From contig CM053251.1 of NCBI GenBank assembly GCA_028583405.1, forward strand, positions 2,572,531-2,636,530: a stretch of 64,000 nt of DNA, given 5' to 3'. Below, piece by piece: positions 23,329 through 35,927 of this stretch; position 1 is the stretch's first letter, and the number at the start of each line of letters is the position of its first letter. This DNA comes from Pogonophryne albipinna (lineage: Eukaryota > Chordata > Actinopteri > Perciformes > Artedidraconidae). Position numbers and translations under genes: made by a program. The notes below the pieces were generated by a model that did not search any database, was not told the origin of the DNA, and worked only from the letters and a program-made list of their open reading frames with translations.

Positions 23329-24574
23329 TTGACCGGCTGGCCTGCATTGTTATCACCCAGGAAGAGCGCCTCTTCAACCCCTATTCATACTAGGAGACAG
23401 CCGTGGACAGCTGCTAAAGGGAGAATTACAAACAATCCTCCTAAACCACCAAGTGTGCCAATCCAGAACAGATACGTTCCGCTGACCGAGAGCCGGAGAT
23501 CTCTTTCTGATGACCTGGATAACCTGTCCTCTTCACACAGAAGGGTAAGGACCAATAGCTACTCCAAAAGTAAAAGGCTAGAGGGAAAGCTAACGACTGG
23601 GCCTGAAACTCTGATTGTGGGTGACTCTGCTGTAAGAGATGTAAAAGGTCTGTGTAGTAAGAACAACACCAAAGTACTCTGTTTTCCCAAGGATGTGGTA
23701 TCTGACTTGGCTGAAAATCCTGCATATTGGGGCTGAACATCCGACTGTGAAGAATGTGGTACTGCACATTGGAACAAAATGTTGTGAAACAAGAGTCAGA
23801 AGTGCTGAAAGAAGACTTTAAATGCTTGTTGGAAACTGTCAGCTCTCTAAATGCAGAGGTGTTTATCAGTGGCCCTCTACCGCCAGTCAGAAGAGGAGTG
23901 GAGAGATTCAGCAGATTGTTTGACTGAACACCTGGCTTTCAACTGTCTGTACTGACCATTCTGTCCATTTTATTGACAATTTTAACTTTTTCTGGGATCG
24001 CAGACATCTTTTCAAGGCAAATGGAGTTTGCCTGAACAAGTCAGGAGTGAAATTGTTTATCTCTAACATATTCAACTGCCTGCGTCATCAATCTGTTCCC
24101 TCTGCCAAGGACAAGCGGCAAGAGGAATCAAAACAGGAGAAAGACACAACACATCGCGCAGAAAACCCTGAAGAAGTATCACTGCACCCGCCTGAGGAAT
24201 GTTCTGATTATGGGAGACCTATGACACAAATGGAGGAGTCTCCACTGCCCGTCACCCTCCCTGTCAACGCCCTTGAGGATACTCTTCATTCATCCCCCAG
24301 CTCTCTCTACTCTCCGCTCACCCTTTCACCCTCGCCCACCCCCCTGGAGTTCGATGACCACATGAAGGCGAGACGCAGGGTTGGCAGCATGTCCTTTACC
24401 CCCGCCCCTCAACGACGCCCACCAAAATCACCGAAGCAGAGATGCGCACCATCTCCCCCGGCTTACAGTGTAGCCCTCACCCTGCCATCCTATGATGAGA
24501 GGAGCAGGGTGGTGGGTCCTCCCTCCCCTTCAAAGCCTGATAGGGATGTGTGTGTACAAAACGCTGCAAACTGA
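23329..24574 (+). pseudogene. L2 ORF1 (esterase-like), frameshifted
   Basis: The first frame (23329-23736) is basic and Ser-rich, ending in an SGNH-esterase-like block ETLIVGDSAVRDVK. The middle (about 23737-24046) continues in other frames with HIGTN- and ISGPLPPV-like pieces and a stop after RFSRLF. The last frame (24047-24574) starts KLFISNIFNCLRHQ and is Pro-, Ser- and Glu-rich. ORF1 proteins of this LINE group carry esterase domains that may aid RNA or membrane association. At least two frame breaks are present. Confidence 0.75.
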
Positions 24575-24639
24575 TATCTGCTGGGTCCAGGCTCAAGGGC
24601 GTATGGCACTCTCAACTCTTTCCAGGACATGCCGGGGCC

Positions 24640-24723
24640 CTGCCTGCCTGTAGCTTTGCCGATATCTGTGTTGATAGGTAATAGATTAAGAGCGGTGAAT
24701 CATCTTAGATACAGGAAGCGCTC
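24640..24723 (+). repeat. L2 segment shared with the inverted-repeat arms
   Basis: Source-like copy of the 84-bp piece found at 1680-1763 and 20258-20341. Confidence 0.9.
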
Positions 24724-27596
24724 AAACGTTTGTGTGAGTTTATCTAATTTAGCAGTGATTCCATGTCAGCCACAGCTTGTTACAAAAAACCTGACTGATA
24801 GTGTGTTTAACGAACTTAAACTAGCTTTATTAAATGTCAGGTCTTTGGCAGGAAAAACATTTTTAATCAATGATTTTATCACTGAGCACAATCTGGATTT
24901 TATGTTTTTAACAGAAACTTGGATTGAACAAAATAACAGTGCAGCTGTTCTTATCGAATCAACACCTCCCAACTTTAGTTTTATGAGTCAGGAAAGAATG
25001 CATAAGAAAGGGGGTGGAGTTGCTATTCTGTTCAATGATTCCCTTCAATGCAGGAAGACATCTTATGGGAACTTTGCTTCTTTTGAATATGTGGCCCTTC
25101 AGCTGAAATGCTCCTCTCGAGCTCTGTTCCTAAATATCTATAGACCACCCAAATACTGTGCAAGCTTTTTTGATGATTTTACCGAACTGCTGTCTATAGT
25201 GTGTATTGACTTTGACCGTCTAGTCATTGTTGGTGATTTTAACATCCATGTTGACAACCCCCAGGACAGAGGGGCAAAAGAACTGTTTTGTGTTCTTGAT
25301 AGCTATGGACTGACTCAGCATGTGACGGAGCCCACGCACAATAAGGGGCACACTCTGGACTTAATTATCTCAAAGGGTCTGAATATCTCTAAGGTTGTGG
25401 TGACTGATGTTGCACTCTCTGACCATTCCTGTGTTTTCTTTGAGAGCTCTATTTCTGTTCACAAAAATGTTCAGAAAGAGGTAACCACAAAGCGATATTT
25501 AACTGAAATACTAGGGAAATGTTTACTCAGAATTTTTCTTCCACACTTGCCCCTGCTAACATCTCAGTAAATGAGCTAGTAGATCGTTTTAATTCAAAAA
25601 TTAAAAATGTTATAGATGCCATTGCTCCAACTAAGGTAAAGGAAGTGTCTGGCAAGAAAATATCTCCATGGAGAAAGGCCATGACCGTGAAAACAGAAAA
25701 AAGAGAATGTCGAAAAGCTGAACGCAGGTGGCGAAAAACAAATCTCCAGGTTCACTTTGAAATCTATAAAGAGAGACTTGGCCTTTATAATTTGGAATTG
25801 AAAAACGCACGACAATCGTTCTTCTCTGACATCATTACCAAAAACAAAAACAACGCACGTGCCTTGTTTGCTACCGTCGACAGACTAACTAACCCCCCAG
25901 TGTCAGTAGCCTCTGAATTTCTATCCACCAGGGCTTTCTTCACTGACAAAATTCAGAAAATCAGACAAGCAGTCAGTGCCTCTGCATCAGGAACAGCAAA
26001 TGTGTTGTCTCTGTGTCCACTTAACATCAATTCAAACACCATGACACAATTCCATCAGATTAATGATAAAAACCTAGAGGACATTATTCAACTTCTGAAA
26101 TCCTCCTCCTGCTGCCTTGATATTATTCCAACAGGATTTTTCAAAGATGTTTTGCCTTGCATGGCCTCAGATCTACTTCATATAGTAAACAAATCTCTTC
26201 ACTCAGGTATTTTTCCACAGGCCCTGAAAACTGCAGTCATTAAACCGCTCTTAAAAAAGAATAATCTAGATGCTTCAGTAATGAACAATTACAGGCCCAT
26301 ATCAAACCTCCCATTTCTAGGTAAAATCATTGAAAAAGTTGTTTTTCAACAGTTGAGTAACTTCTTGCATTTAAATAACTGTTTGGATGTGTTCCAGTCA
26401 GGCTTTGTCCAAACCACAGCACTGAGACTGCTCTTGTAAAGGTCTTTAATGACATCCACTTAAACACAGACAGTGGCAGAACTTCAGTGTTAGTATTATT
26501 AGATCTCAGTGCTGCGTTTGACACTGTTGACCACAGCATATTACTAGACCGACTGGAAAACTGGGTGGGACTTTCGGAAACAGTTCTAAATTGGTTTGAA
26601 TCCTACTTAAAGGACAGAAACAACTTTGTTTCTATAGGTAAATACACATCTGAGTTGACAAATATGACATGTGGGGTACCTCAAGGCTCCATCTTGGGGC
26701 CTCTTCTCTTTAACGTCTACATGCTACCACTGGCTCAGATAATGAAAACAACAAATAAGTTACCATAGCTATGCGGATGACACACATTTACGTAACAATT
26801 TCACCAGGAGACTATGCTCCAATTCAAACACTGAGTAAGTGCATTGAACAAATCAATGACTGGATGTGTCAGAACTTTCTCCAATTAAACAAAGATAAAA
26901 CTGAGGTAATGGTTTTTGGAGCCAAGGCAGAACGTATAAAAGTTAGCGCTGAGCTTCAGTCTGCAATGTTCAAAACAACAGATAAAGCCAGAAATCTAGG
27001 TGTAGTCATGGACTCTGACCTGAGTTTCAACAGTCACATTAAAACAGTTACTAAATCAGCCTACTATCACCTAAAGAATATATCTAGGATTAAAAGACTA
27101 ATGTCACAGCAGGATTTGGAAAAACTTGTCATGCTTTTATCTTCAGTAGACTGACTACTGCAATGGTGTCTTCACAGGTCTCACTAAAAAATCTATTAGA
27201 AAGCTGCAGCTGATTCAGAACGCCGCTGCTCGAGTCCTCACTAACACTAAGAAAGTGGATCACATCACTCCTGTTCTGAAGTCTTTACACTGGCTTCCTG
27301 TGTGTCAAAGAATAGATTTCAAAATACTGCTGCTGGTTTATAAAGCACTGAATGGTTTAGGCCCAAAATACATTTCTGACCTCCTGCTAAATTATGAACC
27401 ATCCAGATCTCTCAGGTCTTCAGGGACTGGTCAGCTTTCTGTCCCCAGAGTCAGAACTAAACATGGTAAAGCAGCGTTCAGTTATTATGCTCCAAATATC
27501 TGGAACAAACTCCCAGAAACCTGCAGGTCCGCTGCAACTCTTACTACTTTTAAATCCAGGCTGAAGACTTTTCTTTTTGTCGCTGCTTTTAATTGA
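24640..27596 (+). pseudogene. L2 ORF2 endonuclease/reverse transcriptase, frameshifted
   Basis: An apurinic-type endonuclease comes first: LLNVRSL, LTETW, GDFNIH and SDHSCV are all recognisable in one frame to 25570. The frame shifts near 25530, 26430, 26768 and 27154. The reverse transcriptase keeps LLDLSAAFDTVDH, GVPQGSILGPLLFN and, in the next frame, SYADDTHLY. The C-terminal frame 27255-27596 gives HWLPVCQRIDFKILLLVYKA, typical of the end of L2/CR1 proteins. Motifs are well kept but the frames are broken. Confidence 0.88.
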
Positions 27597-27783
27597 ACTA
27601 TTCATATCTTAGACTGCACTGTAACTTTTATCCATGTATTTTTTCTTTTAATGTTTATTTTATTCCTTTTCTTTTTAATGATTTTAAATGCCATTTTCTT
27701 AATGTCTTTCATTTTTTGTAAAGCACTTTGAATTGCCTTGTGTTGAAAAGTGCTATATAAATAAACTTGCCTTGCCTTGCCTT

Positions 27784-28685
27784 ACAATACTTGAGTAATT
27801 GTACTTTGTTACTTTCTAACACTGGAAATATATAATCCTTGCTCATAACTCAATGAATGATTGATTACTGATTGTGGTCTTCAGACTTCTGAGTTGGGTG
27901 GTCTTCTATCGCCACTCGGTGATACATTCTTATTTTTGCTTTTGATACAAAAATAAACTTTTGAACGTTTGACCCTCTTCCTAATTTTTTTGGTAGCTTG
28001 ACATTTTGAAAACAGGTGGAGTCAGGCTTTAATTTTTACCTGGAGACTGACCCAATGAGTAAAACAAAAAAACATTTAAAACAACCTGGGGTTGTGTCAG
28101 TTACACGTTTAATAAGGTAGGCTACTACTGTGTACGTTCTGCTTGTCAGATAAAAAAATAAATACATTTGATTGCCACCACAAAACTCACTGTTTTGTGT
28201 TCTAAAGTTCAGGCACAACATAACATGGGACAGTAAAGATGGAGGTGCTGCTGTCTGAAGTGACTGCCGATGTCCGCACCGCTGTGCGCGAGACGTGGAG
28301 GGAGGGAGGGTAGAGAGAGCATCGGAACTTCCCTGTCTAATCTCCGGACCTGATATTTGTATTTTGTATACAATCAATATATTTTTGGAAAGGGATACTG
28401 TGCGCAAGCGGCAGTAGATATATATTCATTTATTTAAAAAAAAAAAAAAGGGGGAAATAAAGGGCACCTTTTCTGGAGGAAGAAAAAGTGCAGGGGCTAA
28501 AGCCCACTTTGATGTCTCTGTGTGCAAGTGCCTGGTGGGGACATGTCCCCAGTGCAACTGACGCCTATGATTATGTCACCCGCATCTGTCATGCAGCTGT
28601 TTGTTGGTGTTTCATTTTAACTTGTGAAAGACCATTTGCACAGAGCTGCAAAAGCTGAGAAAACACAACAGACTTCACTGACCCT

Positions 28686-28716
<31 letters not shown>

Positions 28717-29352
28717 GCCCCTCTCTCCCTCTTCCCTCGGTCGGGTTTGGGGAGATCTCTCTTGGAGCTGGAGAGGAGAGGTTGGCCGTCTCTCTCCTCC
28801 AGCAGCTTTTCTGCAGCCTCCCGTCGCCTCATCATGGCTTTGGGGATTTAAAGAGTCGCTGGGATTATCGCTCAGGTGCCCTGCTCCTCTGCAGCTCCTC
28901 TGGGACACATCTCTGTCATCCCGCATGGAGAAGTATTCAAGACTCATTGCTATTTCGGCGATTGTCTCGTAATGTTAATTTGGGTAAAGTATTTGGATTT
29001 GATTCTCTAGGTTTTGAGATGGTGTGACGTGAGTCAAGGTTACACATCAGTACTCGGTTAAAAGAAGAAGGAGACATAAGGAAAGTCTAATTTGAATAAT
29101 GACTGCTTGATTTTCAGTCATTTACGATAAATTCATCAGTTTTATCAGTGGACTGTGGACTTGCTTTGTGATTTAGGTGTCACCCTTACTCACTCTTTTT
29201 TGCCGCATTTTAATTAGCTGTTCATTTACTCCCACACTGTAAAAAATGGCTGTGAAATTCACAGTTATTTACAGTGTTTGTGCACAGTAAATGACTGTAT
29301 ACTATTTTAGAGTATAATACCGTGTTCCCAACCAAAAATTACAGTACCTCTG
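27784..29352. other. Non-coding stretch with CT microsatellite
   Basis: A poly(A) run at 28435-28449, a (CT)n tract at 28684-28711, and 'cactgtaaaaaatg' near 29235 resembling a CACTA-type MITE end. The 28500-28580 segment (ggggacatgtccccagtg) resembles an hAT-like repeat also seen near 59520. No gene supported. Confidence 0.5.
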
Positions 29353-29689
29353 TGAAGAAACACACTCCTCAATGTCAGTTTCGGTAATTTAATGACAAGG
29401 ATGACGACACCCTGAAACAGAGCAATGCAGCAAGATAAGCTGACAAAGTACTACATCCATGCATGTCATGACCAATACACATATATTCAACGACACAGAG
29501 TATAGACACACCAAACAATAGTGGAAACAATCTTACATGAATGAGTGGATGAACGTCTCAACACGAGGCGGAGTGAATGAACAATGTTTGAACTAAAATG
29601 GCCACTCGGCACTACCGGGTCAGAGCACGGCATATCCGGACAGCGACAGCAGTGACGCTGCCCTCTAGTGGCCTGCGATAAACTCTTCA
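29353..29689 (-). repeat. 3' LTR of deleted Gypsy element
   Basis: 337 bp, TGAAGA...CTTCA ends in plus orientation; the ends match those of 30725-30822. Confidence 0.85.
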
Positions 29690-29856
29690 TCCCCCCCAGG
29701 CCGGAAAACTATGGGCCGGAATAGATTAACGGTCTAAATCCAGCTGCCGGACTCGGGCCTGGCCAAGTAGGCTGGGGCAGCGTCGGCGGCGACTGCGGCA
29801 CCGGGAGCGGTGCGCCCAGGAAAGCACCCGTAGGAACGGTGAGGTTAGAGGACGCC

Positions 29857-30744
29857 TCACCAGCAGGCGCCGGTGGGGAAGCGCCCATAGCCGAGTCGCG
29901 GGGTCCAACAGCCGGCCGCTGAGCAATCCCCTGGGGCGTCGCCCAGCCCGGGTGGACAGGTGGGGGCTGATGGCCCAGGGCAGCGGGCAACGGGCGGCGG
30001 CGACGGCGCAGCCGACTGCTCACGGGGGCAGGGTGTGGCCGGCGTGTAGGCACGGAGGAACCGCCGGTTGCGCAGTGTCAGACGTCCCGAACCGTCAACC
30101 CTGACCCGATACTGGTCGTGGCCCGGTGACTCCACCACGATCCCTGACCTGTCCCATTTGTGGGGGCTCGGGCCTTGCTGGTTCTGGAGGAATACCCTTT
30201 CGCCGAGTGCCAATGGGCGGAGCGGTCTTGAGTGAGTCCCCAGAGACTCGGTGGTACGGGACATACGGGTCCGAAGGGCGTCCTCCTTCGCCGCGCATGC
30301 CTCGCGCCATAGCAGGCGGATATGCGGGTTCGAGAACTTCTCGAGACGGTTCACGAAGGAGAGCGAGCCACGAAGGGGGCGGCCGAAGATGATCTGCGCT
30401 GGCGAGAGGTTGCAGTCGGGGTCAGGCGTGCTTCGCAACTGCAGCATGGCACGCAGGAAGCGGTCCTGATCAAGGCCGCCCGACGGGCCGGTGTTGGACA
30501 TCAGGAGGCGCTTAGCAGTCTTAACCGCAACTTCCGCCCTCCCATTCGACTGCGGAAAGCTAACGGAAGACACACGGTGTTTGACGTGCCATAAGCGGAG
30601 GAAGTCTTCAGTGTGGCTCGCCTTGAATTCCGGACCACCGTCGCTCGAGAGCTCCTCCGGTACGTCTTCGGATTCGAACTCGCAGCCGGGGACAGGGCAT
30701 CCAACAACGACCATGGTGTCGTCATGAAGAAACACACTCCTCAA
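29857..30744 (-). pseudogene. Gypsy integrase, C-terminal part
   Basis: Homology begins abruptly at VPEELSSDGGPEF (about 30665) and includes SFPQSNGRAEVAVKTAKRLL and IFGRPLRGS. These contain the second Asp and the Glu of the integrase DDE core; the first Asp is deleted. It continues through PHKWDRSGIVVE and a C-terminal beta-barrel-like stretch into proline-rich sequence. No true start exists: the first residues come from the deletion junction and the LTR. Confidence 0.82.
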
Positions 30745-30822
30745 TGTCGGTAATTTAATGACAAGGATGACGACAGCGACAGCAGTGACGCTGCCCTCTA
30801 GTGGCCGGCGATAAACTCTTCA
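30725..30822 (-). repeat. 5' LTR of deleted Gypsy element, internally deleted
   Basis: Compared with 29353-29689 it lacks about 239 bp. The main junction joins '...gatgacgaca' to 'gcgacagcagtgacgctg', with short shared GACA-type bases at both deletion ends. Confidence 0.85.
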
Positions 30823-30851
30823 CTCTGGAGTTACTTTAAACATATCAGTAG

Positions 30852-31146
30852 TAATGGTAAATGGACTGTACTTATATAGCGCTTTATCCAGTCTTTAAGA
30901 CCCCTCAAAGTGCTTTACATACTACATGTCGTTCACCCATTCACACCCATTCATACAGAGCAGTGTATGTTACTCTAGGAACTAACATGCATACACATTC
31001 ACACACCGTTGGCCATGCCATCGGGAGCAACTCCGGGTTAAGTATCTTGCCCAAGGATACATCGACATGTTGACTGCATGGGCTGGGATCGAACCCACAA
31101 CCTTCTGGTTGAAAGACGACCGCACTCCCTCGCAGCCACAGTAACG
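30852..31146 (-). mobile_element. tRNA-derived SINE
   Basis: On the minus strand the head holds an A-box-like 'tggctgcgaggg' and a perfect B box GGTTCGATCC, spaced as in tRNA-derived SINEs. The body ends towards 'aagtacagtccatttac', common in fish SINEs. It is not a functional tRNA gene. Confidence 0.7.
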
Positions 31147-31689
31147 TCCCAACTGTATAAAATCTCAGTAACCAACAATGTGCTGTAGATAATCCAACCA
31201 GGCTTGGATTTTCGTCATTTTAGGGGCAAGGCCATTGACAATAACACATTGTTTCAGGGCGCAAAGGCCATTGAGGGAAAAATGTGGATTTGGAGCATAC
31301 AAATAAATAACTTCACTTTCTGATAAGAAAAACACATGAATGACAATAACAAATCACATTTTTTAATATCAATAATGTCAAACATTATATCATCATATAG
31401 GCCTATGCCTCCTTAGTATTACCGTATATGAAATGAAATACTAATTATTTACTTTGAATAATTCGTGTTTGGTATGTTTTCCATCTACTACTTCTCCCAT
31501 TCACAAATCCGAAATCAAATCAAAAAATCTAAAATTATATTAATATGTAACAAATATATTCCATTTCAGAGCAGAAGAAACAGCCTTGAAGGGTCAAACT
31601 CTGCACATACATCATTCAGCAGTGCACAGTGAAGCTCAAACATTCAACTGTATGAACAAGCAATACTTTGAAATGCAAAAGTCTGTGTG

Positions 31690-31726
<37 letters not shown>

Positions 31727-31797
31727 GTTGTGTGTGTGTGTGTGTGTGTGGCACTAAGCCAGCGTCTAGCCACAAGGGAGTGTGAGAGTTCATACAG
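31147..31797. other. AT-rich stretch with GT microsatellite
   Basis: A (GT)n tract lies at 31684-31750. No gene seen; frames through the GT tract are simple-repeat artefacts. Confidence 0.6.
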
Positions 31798-32540
31798 ACA
31801 GCATGCAACCCTGCTGATCTGAACTCTCGGAGGGTAAAACCTCCATATCCTCCATGTCCCTGGAAACAAACATGAAAGGCTCCTTAGCGTCAAGGTCTTC
31901 TCCCTCCAGTGCCACCATCAAGGCCTCCTTCTGGGCTTCTTCATTAATTGCAGTGACAATTATTTGTTTGTGTGAATTAATCTTTACCTATGAAATTTGG
32001 TTGCAGAAGTGACTGCAATAGCCTGGATGTTGGTCATCAGAGTAAATGCCTTGCATTTCTCTTCTTTTACCTTTCCCCACATATCCTATGAAGAGAGAAA
32101 GAAAGTATTGTAATTGAATCACACTAGGACCAATACACACTAAATATGTAATGACACATAAACAATATCATCCAGAATAAGAAGTCTACCTGGTTTGCAG
32201 TTTTTGAAGCATCCACGGCAGGTGTCAATGGTGTACATTACGCTGAGTTCCTTTTTGTATGAAGCAGTGTACCAACTATGTAGCAACACCTGTGTAAAAC
32301 AAGCCACATTTTCATAGAGCCAGTAAAAATATGCATAGACACCACAGCTCTTGTATACTATACTGCACCTTCACTGAATCACTTACTCTCAAGCCAGCGA
32401 AAGTGTGCTCGTCTTCTGAAAGACGCAGTGGACAGTGTGTCTCTGAAGGTGGTACACACTAGAGAGAGTGTTGAGTATGCTTTGTCACCTTCCTGGAGAA
32501 CCATTTCCATCAGAATGTCCGAAAGAAGACAGTTTGGCAA
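31798..32540 (-). pseudogene. F-box-like gene fragments, four exon-like segments
   Basis: Four coding-like blocks, mostly with splice signals. (A) 32540-32387: acceptor ttcacag, peptide LPNCLLSDILMEMVLQEG then LSLVCTTFRD, donor GAGA|gtaagt; this is an F-box-like helix pattern. (B) about 32294-32192: acceptor tttacacag, peptide WYTASYKKELSVMYTIDTCRGC, donor CCAG|gtagac. (C) 32085-31988: acceptor cttcatag, open, donor ATAG|gtaaag. (D) about 31985-31798: VKINSHKQIIVTAINEEAQ..., open to a stop. Splicing A to B as seen would meet a stop, and C to D needs a frame change, so it looks decayed or mis-modelled. F-box proteins normally recruit substrates to ubiquitin ligases; the function here is unknown. 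Confidence 0.45.
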
Positions 32541-33188
32541 CTGTGAAGTATTGGTCAGACTAGATCAAACATATTTAACAAAACATTGACTAGACTGTTG
32601 CCAGCACAATCGAATTACCAAGATTATTTGGGCTTCAGGTAGCAAAAATATACATTTTTAATATTAATGGTGAATATATCACACACATTTTTCTTATGTT
32701 TTGTTATTCTTCTCCTTGAGGTAAAAAAACAGCTATCAATAAAGTTAAAAAAAGCAGTGAGACATAAGAGTTGGAAATTCTGCCGTGATCACAGGTCGTT
32801 TTTAACCCTTCTCTTGCGTTAGGTCATACCCCCCTTCCCATGCTATTTTCGGTCAAAATTGACCGGTGTGTTTTGCACAGTGATATCTCTGGAACCCCTT
32901 ATCCAATTTTGATGGTTGACATCTCATTTGAACAGTCAAAGCAAGTAGAATCAAGGTAGGACAGACAGAATGACACCAGGAGTGAATTTCATATTATATT
33001 TGGCAGTAAGTTCAAAGATAGTGCTTATTTTACATTACTGTATATTATGAAAATGCTTGCCATGTAGGCTGTGTTTACTGGAGATGGAAATGCTTTAGTT
33101 AGTGTTGTAGCTGAGATTATTCCCGTTCCAATGATGTATGGGATGTATTGATTTGATACAAGCAAGCCAGTGTTTCATGTCATGGTCC

Positions 33189-35211
33189 CAGTGGCGGCGC
33201 CAGAGTATTTTTGTTGGGTAATCTATGGTAGGGCTAACCCATACAGTGGTGGGGCTCAAGTCAGTATTTGTAATGTAATTACATACACGCTATATCGCAC
33301 CCCTTGACAGTGAAACGCCATGCGTGAGGCTTTTATTAGCTTTTATTAGTCTCCTTTTATCAGCTAAATTACATCGAGAGCAACAGGTGTGAGTTAAACA
33401 ATACAATAGCCTATTCTGCTAATTCCACGTTGTTACAACATGCTACGCAGCGGCAGAAACAAGAAAAGTTGGCATATAGAATTGACACGGAGAGAGAGAG
33501 AGAGAGAGGGGGGAGAGAGGGAGAGAGGGAGAGAGAGAGAGAGGGAGAGAGACACACAGACACAGGTAAACAGAGAGAGACAGACACAGCACACAGGTGG
33601 CCTGTGTCTCTATTGTCATACATATTACAAAATGTATTCAAAACTCACTATTCACTCTTCAGGTGGGTCGTGTGACTCTGGCACCTGTTCGACTTGTACC
33701 TCAATGCGAGGGCGTTTAAGAACAAATCTATCCATCCGAAATATACAATTAATCCTAGAAGTTCTGCTGTCTGTCGGCAATTTACTCGGCGCGAGTTTGG
33801 GGACTTTTCACTGTGAACTTGACGTATCAGTAATGCATGACGCAGCAGACCCAACGTTTCGTTGCTCTGATTGGCTGTAGGTCTATTCAAATTGACATTT
33901 TGATCTGACCGCGGCTGCGCTGATATTATAACGTGAGAGAATTTCCACAACTTTAGTGTATATAACTCCCCCACTACTTAGACCAGGGATGGGCAACTTT
34001 GATGGTGGTGGAGGCCACATCATTGATGTACTGGCCACCAGGGGGCCGCAGATTCACTTGGAACACACACACACAAAAATTCCATGTGTTGTATGTAATT
34101 ATTAACAAATATACTAAGTCTGACATCTTCATTGACATTTTACAATCAAAGGGAACATCCCCCAAAAATGGGAACATCCTCTAATAAGCTCACTAAACAA
34201 ATATCAGTTCACAGAAATTTTATTTCATTTTTACAAGTGGCATGTTTGTATTGAACAGGTTATTAAACAGTGGAATAAAAGTATTTTAAACTATTGGAAA
34301 GCACGGAAAATGTGTGTGTATTGAGATTAACCATTAGATGACATACACATGAAGTCATGAACACTAACCCAGACATTAGTTGTCTAACTTGAACCTAAAA
34401 CACTTGTAGCCAGTCTCTGCATTCCCCTTATTCCACAATAAGGGGAATGTCAACACAGACACCTGTCAGCCCGCACTCTGCTGTTCCTCAGCACCACTCC
34501 CCCTCCCTCCCGCTGAAATTATGAATGAAAAGCGTAGTAATCATAGATAACAAGGCAGGGTCCGTGACAGTTTGTTTTCATCTGATTTCAAATAAACAAA
34601 GTCTTGGTTTTAAGAATATTAAACTTGTTTCGCCAAATTCAGATGATAAATATAACTTTTAAGCTTGTAAAGGCATAATTACAAGAGGCAACTTAACGTC
34701 ACAGCAGGCATAACAACAGCCGGTGTTTCTTGTGAGGGTTTCCCCGGGAAACAAACACAATACACACAAATGCGTCACAGATTATTTCGCGGTATTTGAA
34801 ATCATCTACGCAGCTCGCGACGTAACTAGGAGTCTAGTGGACGGTATCAGTACTACAAGTAAAAAAAATAAATAAAATGTAATCTTTTTTTTAAATTAAT
34901 TACGTTGTTTATAAATTAATCTGAGGGCCGCAAAAAGAGGAGGTGGGGGCTGCATGCGTTCCGCGGGCCGACATTTGCCCATCCCTGACTTAGACTATTC
35001 CTTGCACCCCTCTAGCATAAGCCCGAATGGTCTCAACCATATTGCGTCAGTAACGTGCATTTGTTGTTAGCAGGATCAGTTTGTGTGTTGTGGACACGAC
35101 CGGTAGATTTTCGCAATCCGTGTTCTCAACATGCTTACTTTAACACCATTAATAATACCATTTCTTGGTATGACTGTAGCCTACCCCAGCCATACCCTGG
35201 CACCGCCACTG
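33189..35211. mobile_element. hAT-like element nested in piggyBac
   Basis: Termini CAGTGGCGGCGCCAG and CTGGCACCGCCACTG, flanked by identical 8-bp CATGGTCC (33181-33188 and 35212-35219). It carries an (AG)n tract at 33490-33553 and a second hAT-like element inside. Confidence 0.9.
33984..34987. mobile_element. hAT-like MITE nested inside the hAT-like element
   Basis: Termini CAGGGATGGGCAA and TTGCCCATCCCTG, flanked by identical 8-bp ACTTAGAC (33976-33983 and 34988-34995). No coding capacity. Confidence 0.92.
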
Positions 35212-35404
35212 CATGGTCCGGACCCACCGGTGGGCCCATCAAGTTCAGCATTCACTGTGATGAATATAAAATAAGGCACTGATAATATTTTCCTCAATGA
35301 ACATTTATTGAAATAGAAATATACCATAACAGAACGTGTGTGTGCTCACGTGTGTTCACGTGTGTTCACGCACGTTCACGCACATGATTGGCAATGCAAA
35401 ATTG

Positions 35405-35640
35405 TGGAATGTCACCTCAGGCTCCTCTCCCTCAGGGGCTTCTATCTCAGGGGCCTCTATTTCAGGGGCCTCTCCCTCAGGTGCCTCTTCCTGGTCTGTT
35501 GTAGGCTCATAGTCTGGATCACTGTTGTCTTCCATTTCTGAGACATCTTCCTCTATCTCCTCTTCATCTGGTTCAATCTCCTCTTCATCTGGTTCAAAAA
35601 TGTGTCCAGAGCCCCTCGCACAGAAAATAGCCTAATCGTT
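35405..35640 (-). pseudogene. piggyBac transposase N-terminal acidic relic
   Basis: Minus-strand peptide FEPDEEEIEPDEEEIEED, then SEMEDNSDPDYEP followed by Glu/Pro repeats. This is the acidic N-terminus typical of piggyBac-derived transposases. No catalytic domain follows. It lies inside TTAA-flanked termini, which supports the assignment. Confidence 0.65.
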
Positions 35641-35829
35641 CGCCTGCTCATTGTGTCAATGAGTCAAATGTGAGCAAGGCACAAATATAACTGCTTGAGA
35701 GCCAGTAATGGAGGCGCATTTAGCGCGAGAAAGTGAGAGGTTTGTGTTTCTCGAGGGGCACAGAGCTCGCACCTGTGAGAAGGTATGATACATTGTATCA
35801 TAGAGCGCTAGAAAGGGAGAAGTTCCTGT

Positions 35830-35832
<3 letters not shown>

Positions 35833-35921
<89 letters not shown>
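35833..35921. repeat. (GT)n microsatellite
   Basis: Long pure GT tract inside the piggyBac element. Confidence 0.97.

Positions 35922-35927
<6 letters not shown>

Larger units (their letters stand above)
23300..27783 (+). mobile_element. L2 (Maui-like) LINE, near full length, broken
   Basis: Contains ORF1 with esterase-like blocks, ORF2 with endonuclease and reverse transcriptase, and a 3' end 'aagtgctatataaataaactt' followed by short CCTTG tandem repeats. The 5' start is approximate. Frameshifts break both ORFs, so it is not autonomous. Confidence 0.88.
29353..30822 (-). mobile_element. Deleted Gypsy LTR element with 5-bp target duplication
   Basis: Flanked by CTCTG at 29348-29352 and 30823-30827. 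It reads on the minus strand. The downstream LTR is 29353-29689 (337 bp) and is preceded on that strand by a G-rich polypurine tract (29690-29701). The upstream LTR is 30725-30822, only 98 bp because of an internal deletion. Internally only a 1-kb piece of integrase and a proline-rich tail remain. Confidence 0.85.

Noticed and set aside
28624..29027. GC-rich stretch with short frames on both strands
   Set aside because: Dominated by a CT tract and low-complexity sequence; no domain, start context or splice pattern.
30852..31146. Possible tRNA gene (perfect B box)
   Set aside because: No complete acceptor stem or cloverleaf seen and it continues into a SINE body; called as a tRNA-derived SINE.
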